DNA from: Tetracladium setigerum
Taxonomy: Eukaryota; Ascomycota; Leotiomycetes; Helotiales
Assembly (NCBI GenBank): GCA_031472005.1
Contig: PZJY01000004.1
Coordinates: 1,586,556 to 1,650,555 of the forward strand
Direction of reading: 5' to 3'
Length of the DNA stretch: 64,000 nucleotides
Both the position numbers and the translations under genes were made by a program. Shown one piece after another: positions 46,652 to 57,700 of this stretch. The notes beneath the pieces are model-generated. The model worked only from the letters and a program-made list of their open reading frames with translations, made no database searches and was not told the origin of the DNA. The first letter of the stretch is position 1. Each line of letters begins with the position of its first letter.

Positions 46652-47580
46652 ATGGCATCAATCCTCGAGCCAGGCGTCCCAGATACGGAGACAACAACGC
46701 TCATCCCGCCCGAGCAAAACCACTCTCCAAATTCACACGTCTCTCCCCAGATGTCTATCTCTACACCCCGCCAGCAAACTCCCCTCCCCCCGCTGTAAAC
46801 TCACCCACCACAATCATCTTCTGCTCCTGGATGAACGCAGCCGCTAAACACATCGACTACTACACCCGCAACTACATGTCCCTCTACCCCAGCGCCCGTA
46901 TCATCGTCGTCCGCATCTCCACGGTCCAATTCATGTTCACCTCGGAATCAACACGCCGCAAACAAATCTCCACCGCCGTCGACGCCATCCTCGCCACGCA
47001 ACAAAACCTCAACAGCAAAGACGACGATGAACGCCTCGTCCTCCACGCCATCAGCAACGGCGGCGCAAAACGCGCCTACGGTGTCGCCGGCCTCTACAAA
47101 TCACGTACGGGAAAGCCCATCCCGGCAAAAGGCTTCATCTGCGATTCCGCACCTGGTATACCGCAATTCCGCAGAGATATGCACGCGCTGATGCTACCAC
47201 TGCGAAACACGAATTGGCTGGTCTGGATCCCGATTTACATCGCCACGCTCATCACGGTATCAGTGGTATATGTGTTTGTCAATTGGCTCCCCAAGAGCTT
47301 CTGGAAGGAGTTGGTGTGGGAGCCGACGAGGTGTTGTAATGAGCCGACTTTTATTCCGATTGAGACTGCGAGGGGTTATGTGTATAGTAAAGAGGATTTG
47401 AGTATTGATTGGAGGGATGTCGAGGCGCATGCTGATGGGGCCGAGAAGGTTGGGTATACGGTGCGAAGGAAGTTGGTGTTGGGTGCTGAGCATGCGCAGA
47501 TGTGGAAGGGAAAGGGTGGGGAGGAGGATTATTGGGCGTGGGTTAGGGGCGTGTGGGAGTTGGGGTTTGGTTTGAAGTGA
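46652..47580 (+). CDS. TMEM53/DUF829-like alpha/beta hydrolase fold protein (one frame break)
   Basis: Single exon, about 309 residues after repair. DUF829/TMEM53 proteins have an alpha/beta hydrolase-like fold and in fungi are mostly uncharacterised membrane proteins. Family marks are KFTRLSPDVYLYTPP, TTIIFCSWMNAAAKHIDYYT, the HAISNGGAKR nucleophile-elbow-like strand, GFICDSAPGIP, a hydrophobic segment WLVWIPIYIATLITVSVVYV and a C-terminal GAEHAQMWKG. The literal ATG frame stops at 46796-46798. One extra A in the A4 run 46716-46719 joins PPEQ to KPLSKFTRLSP and fixes the frame to the end. Codon use in the first 500 bases is strongly C-ending and changes to G/T-ending in the last third, a switch also seen in the MDR gene. 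Confidence 0.8.
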
Positions 47581-47878
47581 TCTGGATTTTTGATTTATAT
47601 GCATCACTCGGTTCTACCGAGGTATGGTGTACCTAGAGGATTTGTAGTAGACTGGTTTGGCTTGGCGGTTTGGTATCTGATATTTTCGGGCATGATATAT
47701 CAGCAGCAAAATACTTCTGCATAAAAGGAAGAAAGATCTTTTTGGGCGGACGTCGATTTGGCAAGCGTCGAGAATATAAATACAGCTTTTTGACTGCATC
47801 AAGCCTTGGCGAGTTTACGTACACCCACCGGCGATAAACTGCACTCTACAGTATATGTCCGCGCGACGTCACATCAAA

Positions 47879-47885
47879 TATAAAA
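47879..47885 (+). promoter_or_regulatory. TATA box of the SDR gene
   Basis: TATAAAA is about 100 bp before ATG 47984, followed by a C/T-rich leader. Position suits a core promoter with a short 5' UTR. Confidence 0.45.
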
Positions 47886-47983
47886 CACCACCTCTTTCCC
47901 ATCTTTCGAATCTTTCTCTTCTCCTCTATATATCTACCTATCTACCTAGGTGCCTTAGACACCCAGCAATACTCAAATACAAA

Positions 47984-49007
47984 ATGAAGCTCATCATCGC
48001 AGGATCAACAGGCTCCCTAGCCACAGGATTGATCCGCCAAGCCATCTCCAACCCCGCCATCACATCCATCATCGCACTTGGTCGTCGCGAAATCACCGCT
48101 CCAGACGACCTCTTTCCTAAGTCCGACGTTGCGAAGCTCAAGTCCGTGGTCTTGAAGGATTTTGAAAATTATGATCAGGGTGTCAAGAGTGAATTAAGTG
48201 ACGCTGATGCCGTGATCTGGTATGCTCTAGCTGTTGCAAGATTACAGTTCACTCATTCTCATTTTCACTTCCAACAAAAATCCTTCCTCTGCATTATATG
48301 ACCTTGCAAAAGTATAATAATTCGTGAAGTTTGTTTTTAACTGATGGAGTGACCAGGACAATTGGTATCACGCCTGGAAAAGCCAAAGCCATCGGATGGG
48401 AACAAACCTGTAAAGTGTCACGAGACTACGCCGTCAAAGGCATCGAGACAATCTCGCAGCTACCAAGGGGAGAGGGGAAGAAGCACCCACTGAGATTTGT
48501 CTACTTGAGTGGTGTAAATGCCGAGAGGGACCAAAGTAAAAGACCCTGGCTGTTGACTGATTTTGCATTGATGAGAGTAAGTTAAAAACAAAACAAATAC
48601 CTACCCCTTCATTCCATTCCCTTCCCCCTTTACTCCCAAAAAAACGCTACTTATTATTTATTCAATTAAAATCAAATCAAATCCACACTTACAAAAACCC
48701 ACTCTCCTCCCAAAAGGGCGACGCAGAAACCAAAGTCCTAGATTACGGCAAGCAATCTAATGGCGTGGTCGATTCATATGTGGCGAAGATAGGTCTGGTC
48801 ACCGATCCACGCAAGGATACTATTTTCAAGACTGTCGGGGCCAATTTGATAGGCACGGTGGTTGGAGTTGGAACCGTGGATATTGATGTCTTTTCAGTGG
48901 CGCTGCTGGATCAAGTGGTTAATGGGTTTGAGAAGGAGACCTTGGTTCATACGGATGTGGTGAGGATTGGCCAGAAGGTGATGAAGGAGAGTGGTTGCGC
49001 TGCTTGA
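47984..49007 (+). CDS. NAD(P)-binding atypical short-chain dehydrogenase
   Basis: Exons 47984-48219, 48357-48576, 48717-49007; 248 residues, intact. The N-terminal MKLIIAGSTGSLATGLIRQA is a Rossmann nucleotide-binding strand-loop-helix with a GxxGxxxxG-like pattern, followed by IIALGRRE and DADAVIW. Later RFVYLSGVNAERDQ is the usual active-site strand of atypical (NmrA/HTATIP2-like) SDRs, but the classical YxxxK pair is not clear. These proteins can be oxidoreductases or redox sensors; the substrate is unknown. The introns are 137 and 140 bp, longer than usual in the window. It follows the DUF829 gene on the same strand, with 403 bp between them. Confidence 0.85.
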
Positions 49008-49945
49008 TGGTGCTGTTTGAGAGGACTGACTTTGTGCCACGAGAAGAAGAAGATCAAATGTTGCTTTAATTTTGATGCTCGTAGTTCTATGGTAGCGGTG
49101 CTGTACGTAATTTCCAGGTTCGGGTTTATGCAATAATCTCACAGGTTGATATCAGCCATTAAGATGGAAAATCTGCTCGTAACTTTCCAGAAAGAGAAGA
49201 TATAGTGACCACCTAGCCCGGGCCAGGAATTGTGTCCAGCAAGTCCTCCCGTTGACTCCCCCCCCCCAAAAAAAATCAATCCCACAGGCACAGGCTCAAG
49301 TCACATAAAAATATCCTCACATTGCAGCGACTAACATCATAGATGAAGGGCACGTTATATTTGTCAAGCCTATTTACATCAAAACCCGACTCTCTTCTCC
49401 TCTCCCATGATCATTCTTAACGAGAGACACGCCCGATCGAGGCCTTCCTAATTACAACACTCCACCTATGTCTCCCTCTTCAATTCATGTCGACCTGAAG
49501 GTTGTATGCTACCATGAAAATGCATTCATATTTTGTTGCTGAAACAACAGGGTAAAATGATTAAAAGGATAGATCGAAAAGGAAAATCGGATTAGAAATG
49601 GAGAAAAATCATTGCACATAATAGAACGTAAAACGTCAACCTCCCAGGTCCATCCCCCAAAACACCAACCCAGATCCCCGGAAAATGCGAGACACCCAAC
49701 CGATTGCAGCTTTTATGAGACTTGCGTGCGCCTTCTTGTGAAATAGATATAAAAAAAAAGATAAAAAAGATTGACATGACTATGCTTTGTATGTGTGTGT
49801 ATGCGTGTTTTTATGGTATATCCAAACCCCAATGCCTGATTACCCAAACCAGGCATGTAGTCTAAATGCGTGTGTTTCCACGCGTAACGAATCTAAAATA
49901 AACACGAAGAAAATTTAAAAGAGTGTAAACGATAACAAAAGTTAT
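49008..49945. other. Convergent intergenic region
   Basis: 3' flanks of the SDR gene (+) and the WSC/oxidase gene (-). A C9 then A8 homopolymer pair lies near 49259-49276. No open frame with coding character. Confidence 0.5.
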
Positions 49946-52900
49946 CTAGTAGTCGTCCACAGATCCCAAGCCAGGCACATCGATACCTGGGACGCCGGCA
50001 GGCCAGTTGCCAATTCCAGCGGCATCGGCAATGTCTCCTCCGACTCGGATCCAGAGACCCCTTCCGGGACGAGGACCGTCGAGAAGGAAGATTTGATACC
50101 ATCCAGGTGGTGCAACGTGGGAGCTTGGCGGTGCGACGACGTCGCAGGTATAGCCATTGCAGCTAACAGCGAGGAAAAGTGTGCGTTGACCCATAGAGTT
50201 ACCGTGAGTGGAAGAGACAGCAGCCATCATGGAAACACGGACGCCGCCGAGATCTCCAGATGGGATGTTGGCGGTGATAGAGATGGTCTCTCCATAGCCC
50301 CAATCCTTCTTGGGGAGGGTAAAGGTGGGTGGAGTTTGGCCATTGAGTGCGTATGGTGGGCTGAAGACCTCAACACGGTACTCTTCTGGATTCTTGCCAT
50401 CTTCGGGATTGGAACCGGAGATGAGGACACGACCATCAGGAAGAAGAATGGCCTCGGAGTGGTAAAGACGTGCAACAATGGTGCTGGCCATGATGGACAT
50501 ACGTGCTCCAACAGGCTTGCTTGGGTCGTATAGCACGGCTTGCATATTGGGACCGTTTGCGAGACCAAATCCAGCAACGCCCTGGAGGGCACCGTTGACG
50601 ATCAAGTAAGTTCCATCAGGAAGAGCGCAAATGCAGGACATGACACGTGGAGTTGGCATACGCTCAATGGTGTAGACAGGCTCGTCAATCGTAGGTTGGA
50701 CGGAGATACAGTTGTCGATGGCTTGACCAGCTCCTGCAGAAGATCCACCACAAGCCATGAATGTGGCAGGTGCGGTGTATGGTGGGTACAATGGCAAGAT
50801 GACACCAGTACCCTCAAGAGGGTAAGTCCGGCCTGAGCCTTCATTATTGACTGAGCCCGGCATGATTGGGAGGATCTTTGTGGTGTCCAAAGTTCTCTCA
50901 TCAAGGATACGAGCCTCATTGTAGTACATGATGAAGATACCACCACTTGGTAGAACCCACATGAAAGGATACAGGTTGTTGGGGTCGGTACGTTGAAGCC
51001 AATCCATATACTTGGAGTAACCTCCAGCGGGGAGAGGAAGGATCTCAACGGTCGGGGTTGCTGCAGCATTAGAACCAGTCTCGCCACCAACGACAAGAAC
51101 GGAGCCGTTTGCAAGATTGATAGCAGAAGGATACCAGCGACCATCCAAAAGGGAGATCTTGGTTTCATCCTCTTGCCAGTCATTGGTACCCAGAACACCA
51201 GGGGATCCATCTGGGGTGTAGAGACGGACACCATAGGTTGAACGACCTGACCATCCACCAACATTAAGTTGACGACCAGCCTTATCTGGAAGAGTGACAC
51301 CGGCAGCGCAGAAGATATCGGTCTTGACGTGAAGTGGTCTCCATGCCTTAGACATATCGTCAAGAAGGTTCAAATCGAGTTCGTAGGTACCGGTAGTGTT
51401 TGGTGCACCAGTTCCTCCCTTCTCCATGAAGACGATCTTGTCATTGATACCAAGAGTTGTGATCAAAGGAATAACAACACCACCAATGAGGAAGTCATAC
51501 TGGCCAGCATCAGGACCAGTTGGCTCGGCCCACTCGTAGAGAGGAGTTCCAGTCCATTTGTAGTAGGAGTTGCGGTTACCACCTCCACAAATGTAAGTCT
51601 TGTCGCCGCTGCAAGCGATGTTACACTCTGACTCTGGTCGTTGAGTGGATCCCTGTGCAAGCATGGCATCTTCGTCTCCACAATAGCACTCTTCTCCATA
51701 TTGCATACCTGCAGACATGAAGCCATACTTGGAGCATTGGCTGAGGCAGTTGGTTGCGCTATTGTTTTGGCTGACGATTTGCCAGACCAAAGCTCTCTTA
51801 GTAACAGCTGAGTCGGTCCAGCAGCCAGCGTACTCCCAGTCGCCTGGGAGGTCATCCTCTTGAGGAATAGGTGGCTGGAATACCTTCAAGGTTCCTGTGT
51901 TGTACAGAGAGAGAATATCCCCGGAACCGCACATCTCGGCACTGTTTCCAGAGCAAGGCATGTTACATCTCGACTCAGGGGCTGGTGCAGCACCATTATA
52001 GACGAAATTATCGCAGAAGCATTGCTCGGAATACTCCATACCAGCAACCGAGAATCCAAGGCTGATACATCTGGCAATGCAGGATTCGACGGTATTGGTT
52101 GGACCACCTGGTTGTTGATTAGACAAGGCACGACCAGTTGAACCCTCGGTGTAGCATCCGACGTATTTCCAGCCTTCTGGAAGGCCAGATTGGGTCGGTG
52201 TAGCGGATGTGGTCGTTGACGATGTGGTCGTTGTGGAAACCGTGGTAGTGGTAGTCTACAGTGTGTTAGCATTGGGGTTAATTTAAACGATTTGGGGTAT
52301 TTACCGTTACTGAGGAACTGGCGGATGTGGTAGTGGTTGTTGTTCCTGAAGATGAATCGGTAGACGAAGCTGTGGTTGTCGCCGATGTTGAATCACTTGA
52401 GGAAGCGGTAGTCGTCGCCGAGGTTGAATCACTCGAGGAAGCAGTGGTGGTTGCTGAGGTAGAATCACTCGAGGACGCAGTGGTTGTCGCCGAGGTTGAA
52501 TCACTCGAGGAGGCAGTGGTTGTTTCCGATGTAGAATCACTCGAGGAAGCGGTGGTGGTCGTCGCCGAGGTTGAATCACTCGAGGAGGCGGTGGTGGTTG
52601 CTGAGGTAGAATCACTCGAGGACGCAGTGGTTGTCGCCGAGGTTGAATCACTCGAGGAGGCAGTGGTTGTTTCCGATGTAGAATCACTCGAGGAAGCGGT
52701 GGTGGTCGTCGCCGAGGTTGAATCACTCGAGGAAGCAGTGGTTGTTTCCGATGTAGAATCACTCGAGGAGGCGGTGGTGGTCGCTGAAGTCGAATCACTT
52801 GAGGAAACAGTGGTTGTCGTTGTCGCTGAGGTAGAATCACTCGAGGAAGCAGTAGTTGATTCGCTAGACGAAGTAGTGGTTGTCTCCGATGTAGAATCAC

Positions 52901-54755
52901 TCGAGGAGGCGGTGGTGGTCGTTGAAGTCGAATCACTTGAGGAAACAGTGGTTGTCGTTGTCGCTGAGGTAGAATCACTCGAGGAAGCAGTAGTTGACTC
53001 GCTAGACGAAGTAGTGGTTGTTTCCGATGTAGAATCACTCGAGGAGGCAGTGGTTGTCTAGATATGCTTGTTAGATTTGTTAATGGCTCTTCAAGAAATT
53101 CAGACTTACAGTTGTAGATTCAACATCAGAAGTGGTCGTTGTGGCTGACTCGCTGTGAGATGTAGTAGTGGTAGGCTCAACAGAAGTGGTCGTTGTGGAT
53201 GACTCGCTGTGAGATGTAGTGGTAGTAGTTGGCTCAACAGAGGTGGTCGTTGTGGTTGACTCGCTGTGAGATGTAGTAGTGGTGGTTGGCTCAACAGACG
53301 TTGTCGTTGTGGTCGAAACAACAGTTGTAGTTGTCGTAGTGCTGCTGGTTGTGACCTGAGAAGAAAGTCTGTATAGCTCAAGTCTGTCTCCAGCGCCGCA
53401 GTATTGATATTGATTGCCAGGGCAAATGAAGCTGCAGTCGCTATCAAGAGCCTTGGTTGAGGCTGCAGACAAAGTGTTACCGCAGAAGCCTGAATCGAAT
53501 TAGTTCTCGTCAATTTACTTCTTCACAGGCTACAACTTACACTCTCCGCCATATTCGACACCAAAGTAGGAACTTCCGGTACAGTAGACAGAGCACTTGT
53601 CGAGGGTTTGGGCATCGAAATCAGCATGTGGGCCGTCTGGAAGAACACGGGCCTGCACGGTATCGGTATAACATCCCAGACGAGTGTATGCGCCAATAGT
53701 AGGCTTTCGGCTCAAAGTCTGTGAAACTGTTGCTGTGGCCGATGTCGACGTCGCCTGAATGATTTGTCAGTATTCTGATGTTGCTTAAGATAATCATGTG
53801 TAGTTACCGTTGAGCTGTGGCTGGTGGATGTTGTTGATGTTGGATCAGCGCCAACATAGCCGAACTTGTAAACATCGAGTCTGTAGCCAGCGCCACAGAA
53901 CTCTGTTTTGTTTCCTAGACAGGTTTGGCTGCAGCCAGAAAGACCCTCAGGTGCCAACTTGGGCTCGTTGGAGAATTCGTTACCGCAGTCTAGGTTTATT
54001 AATATCCGAATGTTGGCATTTTTCGCAAACAGTACTCACAGCATTCGTTAGAGTACTCAGCACCGGCCATTGTGTAATCAGCATTGGTACATGCCTGAAT
54101 ACACTTTGCAATTGTCAACCCCCCTCGAAAACTGCTTGATAAGTAAGTGCTCGGCCATTGTTGATGGTACCCTCTCTGTAAAATTCGTTAGCTCTGGGAC
54201 TGCTAATTCTGCAGCCACAATAAGTGAATAGTGACTTACGTGTAGCATCCCATGTATCCGAAGCCCAAAACACCCGGATTGTGAGAAGGACCTGGAGTAT
54301 CAGTTTGACCATTCCAGTAGACCGATAGTCGATTTGGTCCACCACAAGATTCTGTTGTGTTGCCCGAGCATCCCATATTACAATCGGTACTTGGAGTGAC
54401 AGGTCTGTTCGATGGAATCGCATTACCACAGTCTAACGACTGGTCAGTCCAACACTTCCTGGACCCCGGTCTGGGAGCACTTACAGCATTCCTGCGAGTA
54501 TTCTGTCCCCGCAAAGGCATATCCTCTGTCATCACAGTATGCAATACAACTATCCGCCGTCATGTTGACACCGTCGGCGTATGATGGCCCATTCAGGGTT
54601 CTTTGGGGCGCGTCTGTATAACATCCTTGGTAGAGCCATGTTCCTGGAAGAACCTGTGGTGCCTCCCTCTTCACCAACGCACTTGAATCGGCTGCTGCCA
54701 ACACCGAGCCAGCAAAAAACAACAGCGAAGCAGCCTGAGCGAATGAAGGCGCCAT
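49946..54755 (-). CDS. Secreted five-WSC-domain glyoxal-oxidase-like copper radical oxidase (one frame break)
   Basis: Exons 54755-54485, 54432-54240, 54175-54040, 53989-53808, 53754-53541, 53489-53110, 53057-52305, 52255-49946; about 1,479 residues. A signal peptide is followed by three WSC domains, a Ser/Thr-rich stalk, two more WSC domains (WKYVGCYTEGSTGRAL and WEYAGCWTDSAVTKRAL) and a galactose/glyoxal oxidase propeller with a C-terminal DUF1929-like part. Probable cofactor residues lie in DIFCAAG (Cys), RWYPS (Tyr), ARLYHSEAILLPDG (Tyr-His) and SSTHGNSM (His). Such enzymes oxidise aldehydes or alcohols and make H2O2 outside the cell; WSC domains bind polysaccharide or wall. The frame breaks once, in the C6 run 54119-54124 (plus); one added base restores FEGGLTIAKCIQACT in WSC 2. 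The stalk is encoded by a minisatellite. Confidence 0.9.
52318..53057 (-). repeat. Coding minisatellite for the Ser/Thr-rich stalk
   Basis: About fifteen imperfect units of 42-51 bp encode variants of ASSSDSTSATTTT and ASSSDSTSETTTT, with some SSSESTT units. The core TCCTCGAGTGATTCT recurs in nearly all units, and two higher-order blocks are near-identical (around 52480-52720 and 52780-53060). A related but distinct repeat (VEPTTTTTSHSES) continues in the preceding exon at 53115-53340. Such stalks are normally O-mannosylated and hold the domains apart. Unit number is likely variable between strains. Confidence 0.85.
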
Positions 54756-57700
54756 TGTGTTGATAAATTATTAAGTAAAAAATATATATATTAGGTAGAA
54801 AGGGCGGCAAAGTAACCTCGTGAGTCTCGACAACTGGAGAGAAGGGAAAAGAGAAAACCCGACATTCGGAGCGGAAGAGGCTCATATATAAAGCCATCCA
54901 GGGGGAAGATTGATTTTCAGTAGGGGTAGTGAAAGGAACCTTGCAATTCTCCACAACGCACTTCATGAGTGACGCCCCCAAAGCCCAAGAAAGCTAAAGG
55001 AGGCCATCGAGAGGGATGGTAGCGAGCCCAGATGCCCCAGAAGGACATCGAGGCCCCGCCCGTCTGGCAACATGGGTAATTTGAGGGATTGATAGAGTAA
55101 CAGTAGCGCCTTGATGAAGCTTGGAAGGGAGAGTGAGTGAGAGTCTGTGAGAGAGTGTTGTGGACCCAACTAGTCAAAGATCTGGCTAAGCCTAATCCAG
55201 CAACGACAGAGGTTTATTTCCTTTCGTGACTTTTCGTCCCTTCTCATCACGTTCTGGAATCAGCCAAGTGCGGAATTCAACGCGTGTTTGCGATGTGAAG
55301 ACCGTCAAATGGACGTCATTATTGTGTTGAGGTATGAAGAAAGTTTGGACTCATGAAAGTCTATACACTGTTGTACTCGACCATCCACCGTCATCGTGAG
55401 AATGCAACAACAATAACAACAACAATAACAACAACCGCAAGAAACCGATACTCCGTACAATATTATTTACCGACTCAGCTACTGTGTTTTACTAGTACTT
55501 TACGTGTACAATCCATCCGGGAAGTATCCAATAATAATAATGATTAGCATCCTTGGTCGACGGGATGTGCAGAGGCGTGGTCAAAGTGCTGTGTGGTAAT
55601 TTGAACCCTGGTTGTGTGGCCAGTAGCAGCAGGCTCACGGCAGGGCTTTTGCATGAACGGCAGAGTGGTGGCTGAACTCGTACCTGGGCGGGACAATTGT
55701 TGATGTTGATTTGGATTTTTGGCTTAGGCCTTCCTATCTCCTCGATACAGTTCAAGTTTAGTACTTCAAAAGTAAAAAAGGTTTTTGTTAAAATTTAAAA
55801 CATCACCACATCATGATCATGTTTACTTCCATGCATCTGAATCAACCGGCCAGTTGATGTTGTTGACTTAACCGAGACGGATCTTCAGCCCGGGAAACTC
55901 CCTAGCTTTATTGCCCTACCTATCACCGCCGTCGCCGACTTGCCCAGAGCTCTTTCAATATTTTCCGTGGCCCAAATATCGCTCGAAAGCGTCTAGCTCG
56001 AGGGTCCAGCTCCGAAGGGAACTCCATTTCTGGGAATCCACCAGGAATCCACCTGTCCAAGAAGGGCCAAGGAAAGTCACAGCAAACTCGTTCTGGATCA
56101 CACGCCCAAAGGAGTGTTGACAGCCGACGAGAAGCTTTTTATGGAGTGCGTGCTCCAAAGCAAAAAAGGTTGGATGGCCCATACCATCCCAGTCCGGCTA
56201 GTAGGTATTGATGTTGATCAAAAGTGTCGATGACTTCAAATGATGCGCACCGCCAATGATAAGCGAGAAGAGTATACAAGTGGTCGTCCGGAGAGTTCGC
56301 CAGCACCCAAACTACGAAAAGTTACACAGCAGTTCCCCAGAATTCGTATTGTTGCATTGGAGCGATCAAATTCTAGCCAAAAGCTTGACCTTCAAAGGAA
56401 CGCGAAATAATTCGGTTGTCCATCTCTTTTCAAGCCCCGTGGCGCTCAATCGAATTTCCCCTTCAAGCCTTCAAATCGCACCGAACCTTACTTCCAGCCT
56501 ACTGCTCACCCTTGGGAATTTGGGACCGCCACGCATCCAATTCTTGCACTCGCAACCTCAGTGTCTCAGTGTCTCACACGACATCCACAGTTACTGCTCT
56601 GGGACCGGCGTTTTGCCGATCTGTCTGTGTCCTCCTGTAGTGTTCAGCTGTCAGAATGGCACAGATGATACCCCAACAAGACTACAGGACAGTAGTCGCA
56701 AGATATCAGACGACAAGAACTTCAGACCTCGAGGGAATATCGTAAACATCCGAACCACCGAGTAAGTGGTATCAAATAACCCTTATCTCAGCACTACTCC
56801 AATGCTCCACCCAATACAGAAATACATTCCCAGAATTTAAGATTGTTCAGGCCGCCAGGATGCAGCATAAGTCGCTTCAGGAGCTGGCCTGGCCACACCT
56901 CCCGTCCACACCAGAGCGGCAGGGCGGTAAGGAAATCCCAATTCTTCCACTCCCAGCGACGGGGGAGCCGCTGTCAGGGGTAAGGACGAAAAGATCTGAA
57001 CGCCTGAACGCCTGAACGCCAGCATCGTGGCGCATCCACGCGTTATTAATTTCTCACGCAAAAGGCAAAAGGAATTTGAGGGATACTTTGTTGGTTTTTT
57101 TCTAGTTTCGATTGCTGCAACGTGGGAGGGCTTTGCAAGCACCTGCCAGCTCACCAGCCGTCTGACAAACAAGCAATTGCCCAGCAATGCCCAGGAGATT
57201 GGCGAATCTTTCCTTGTGCAGATTCCGTAACAATGGCTGACTTCTAGGTTCTGGAAGGGCTGCACTGTAGTTAAAAATAAAACGCGTCAGAATGCTATTC
57301 TAAATCCCTTTCATTCTTTTTGAATATAAACCACAGCTTTGACTCGGCATGGTAGTGAGCTTAGGAAAACTTCAAACAAACACCTTCAAAGAATGTGATG
57401 CACAGCATCGGACATTGATGCAGGAACACATACACACCTCCCATCTCCAAAAACCTCGGGTATGAAGTTCATCAAACCACTTTTTCTTCCCTCGTACCCA
57501 AAATCGCATGATCATGAGCAGTTCAAAGTCGCAACTACAACCATACCCTTTCAGTGCCTAATCCAGTATACGAGACGCAAGAGGAAATGGAAGTGTTCAT
57601 AGCGCTATCCCTCTACTCGTAAGCTGCAATTAAAGTTGGAATGATTCAATGTCCATCGATGCCCAAGCTAGGCATTCCGATTTATCCAGTAATTCCAGAA

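Noticed and set aside
52327..53061. A 244-codon open frame on the plus strand over the minisatellite
   Set aside because: It is the mirror of the Ser/Thr repeat: units that are multiples of three keep several frames open. The minus-strand frame fits the spliced secreted protein with WSC domains on both sides.
56256..57265. Open frames of 169 (plus) and 142 (minus) codons in the right-hand gene-free region
   Set aside because: No domain, signal peptide or intron pattern. Lengths are within what chance gives in DNA of this composition.
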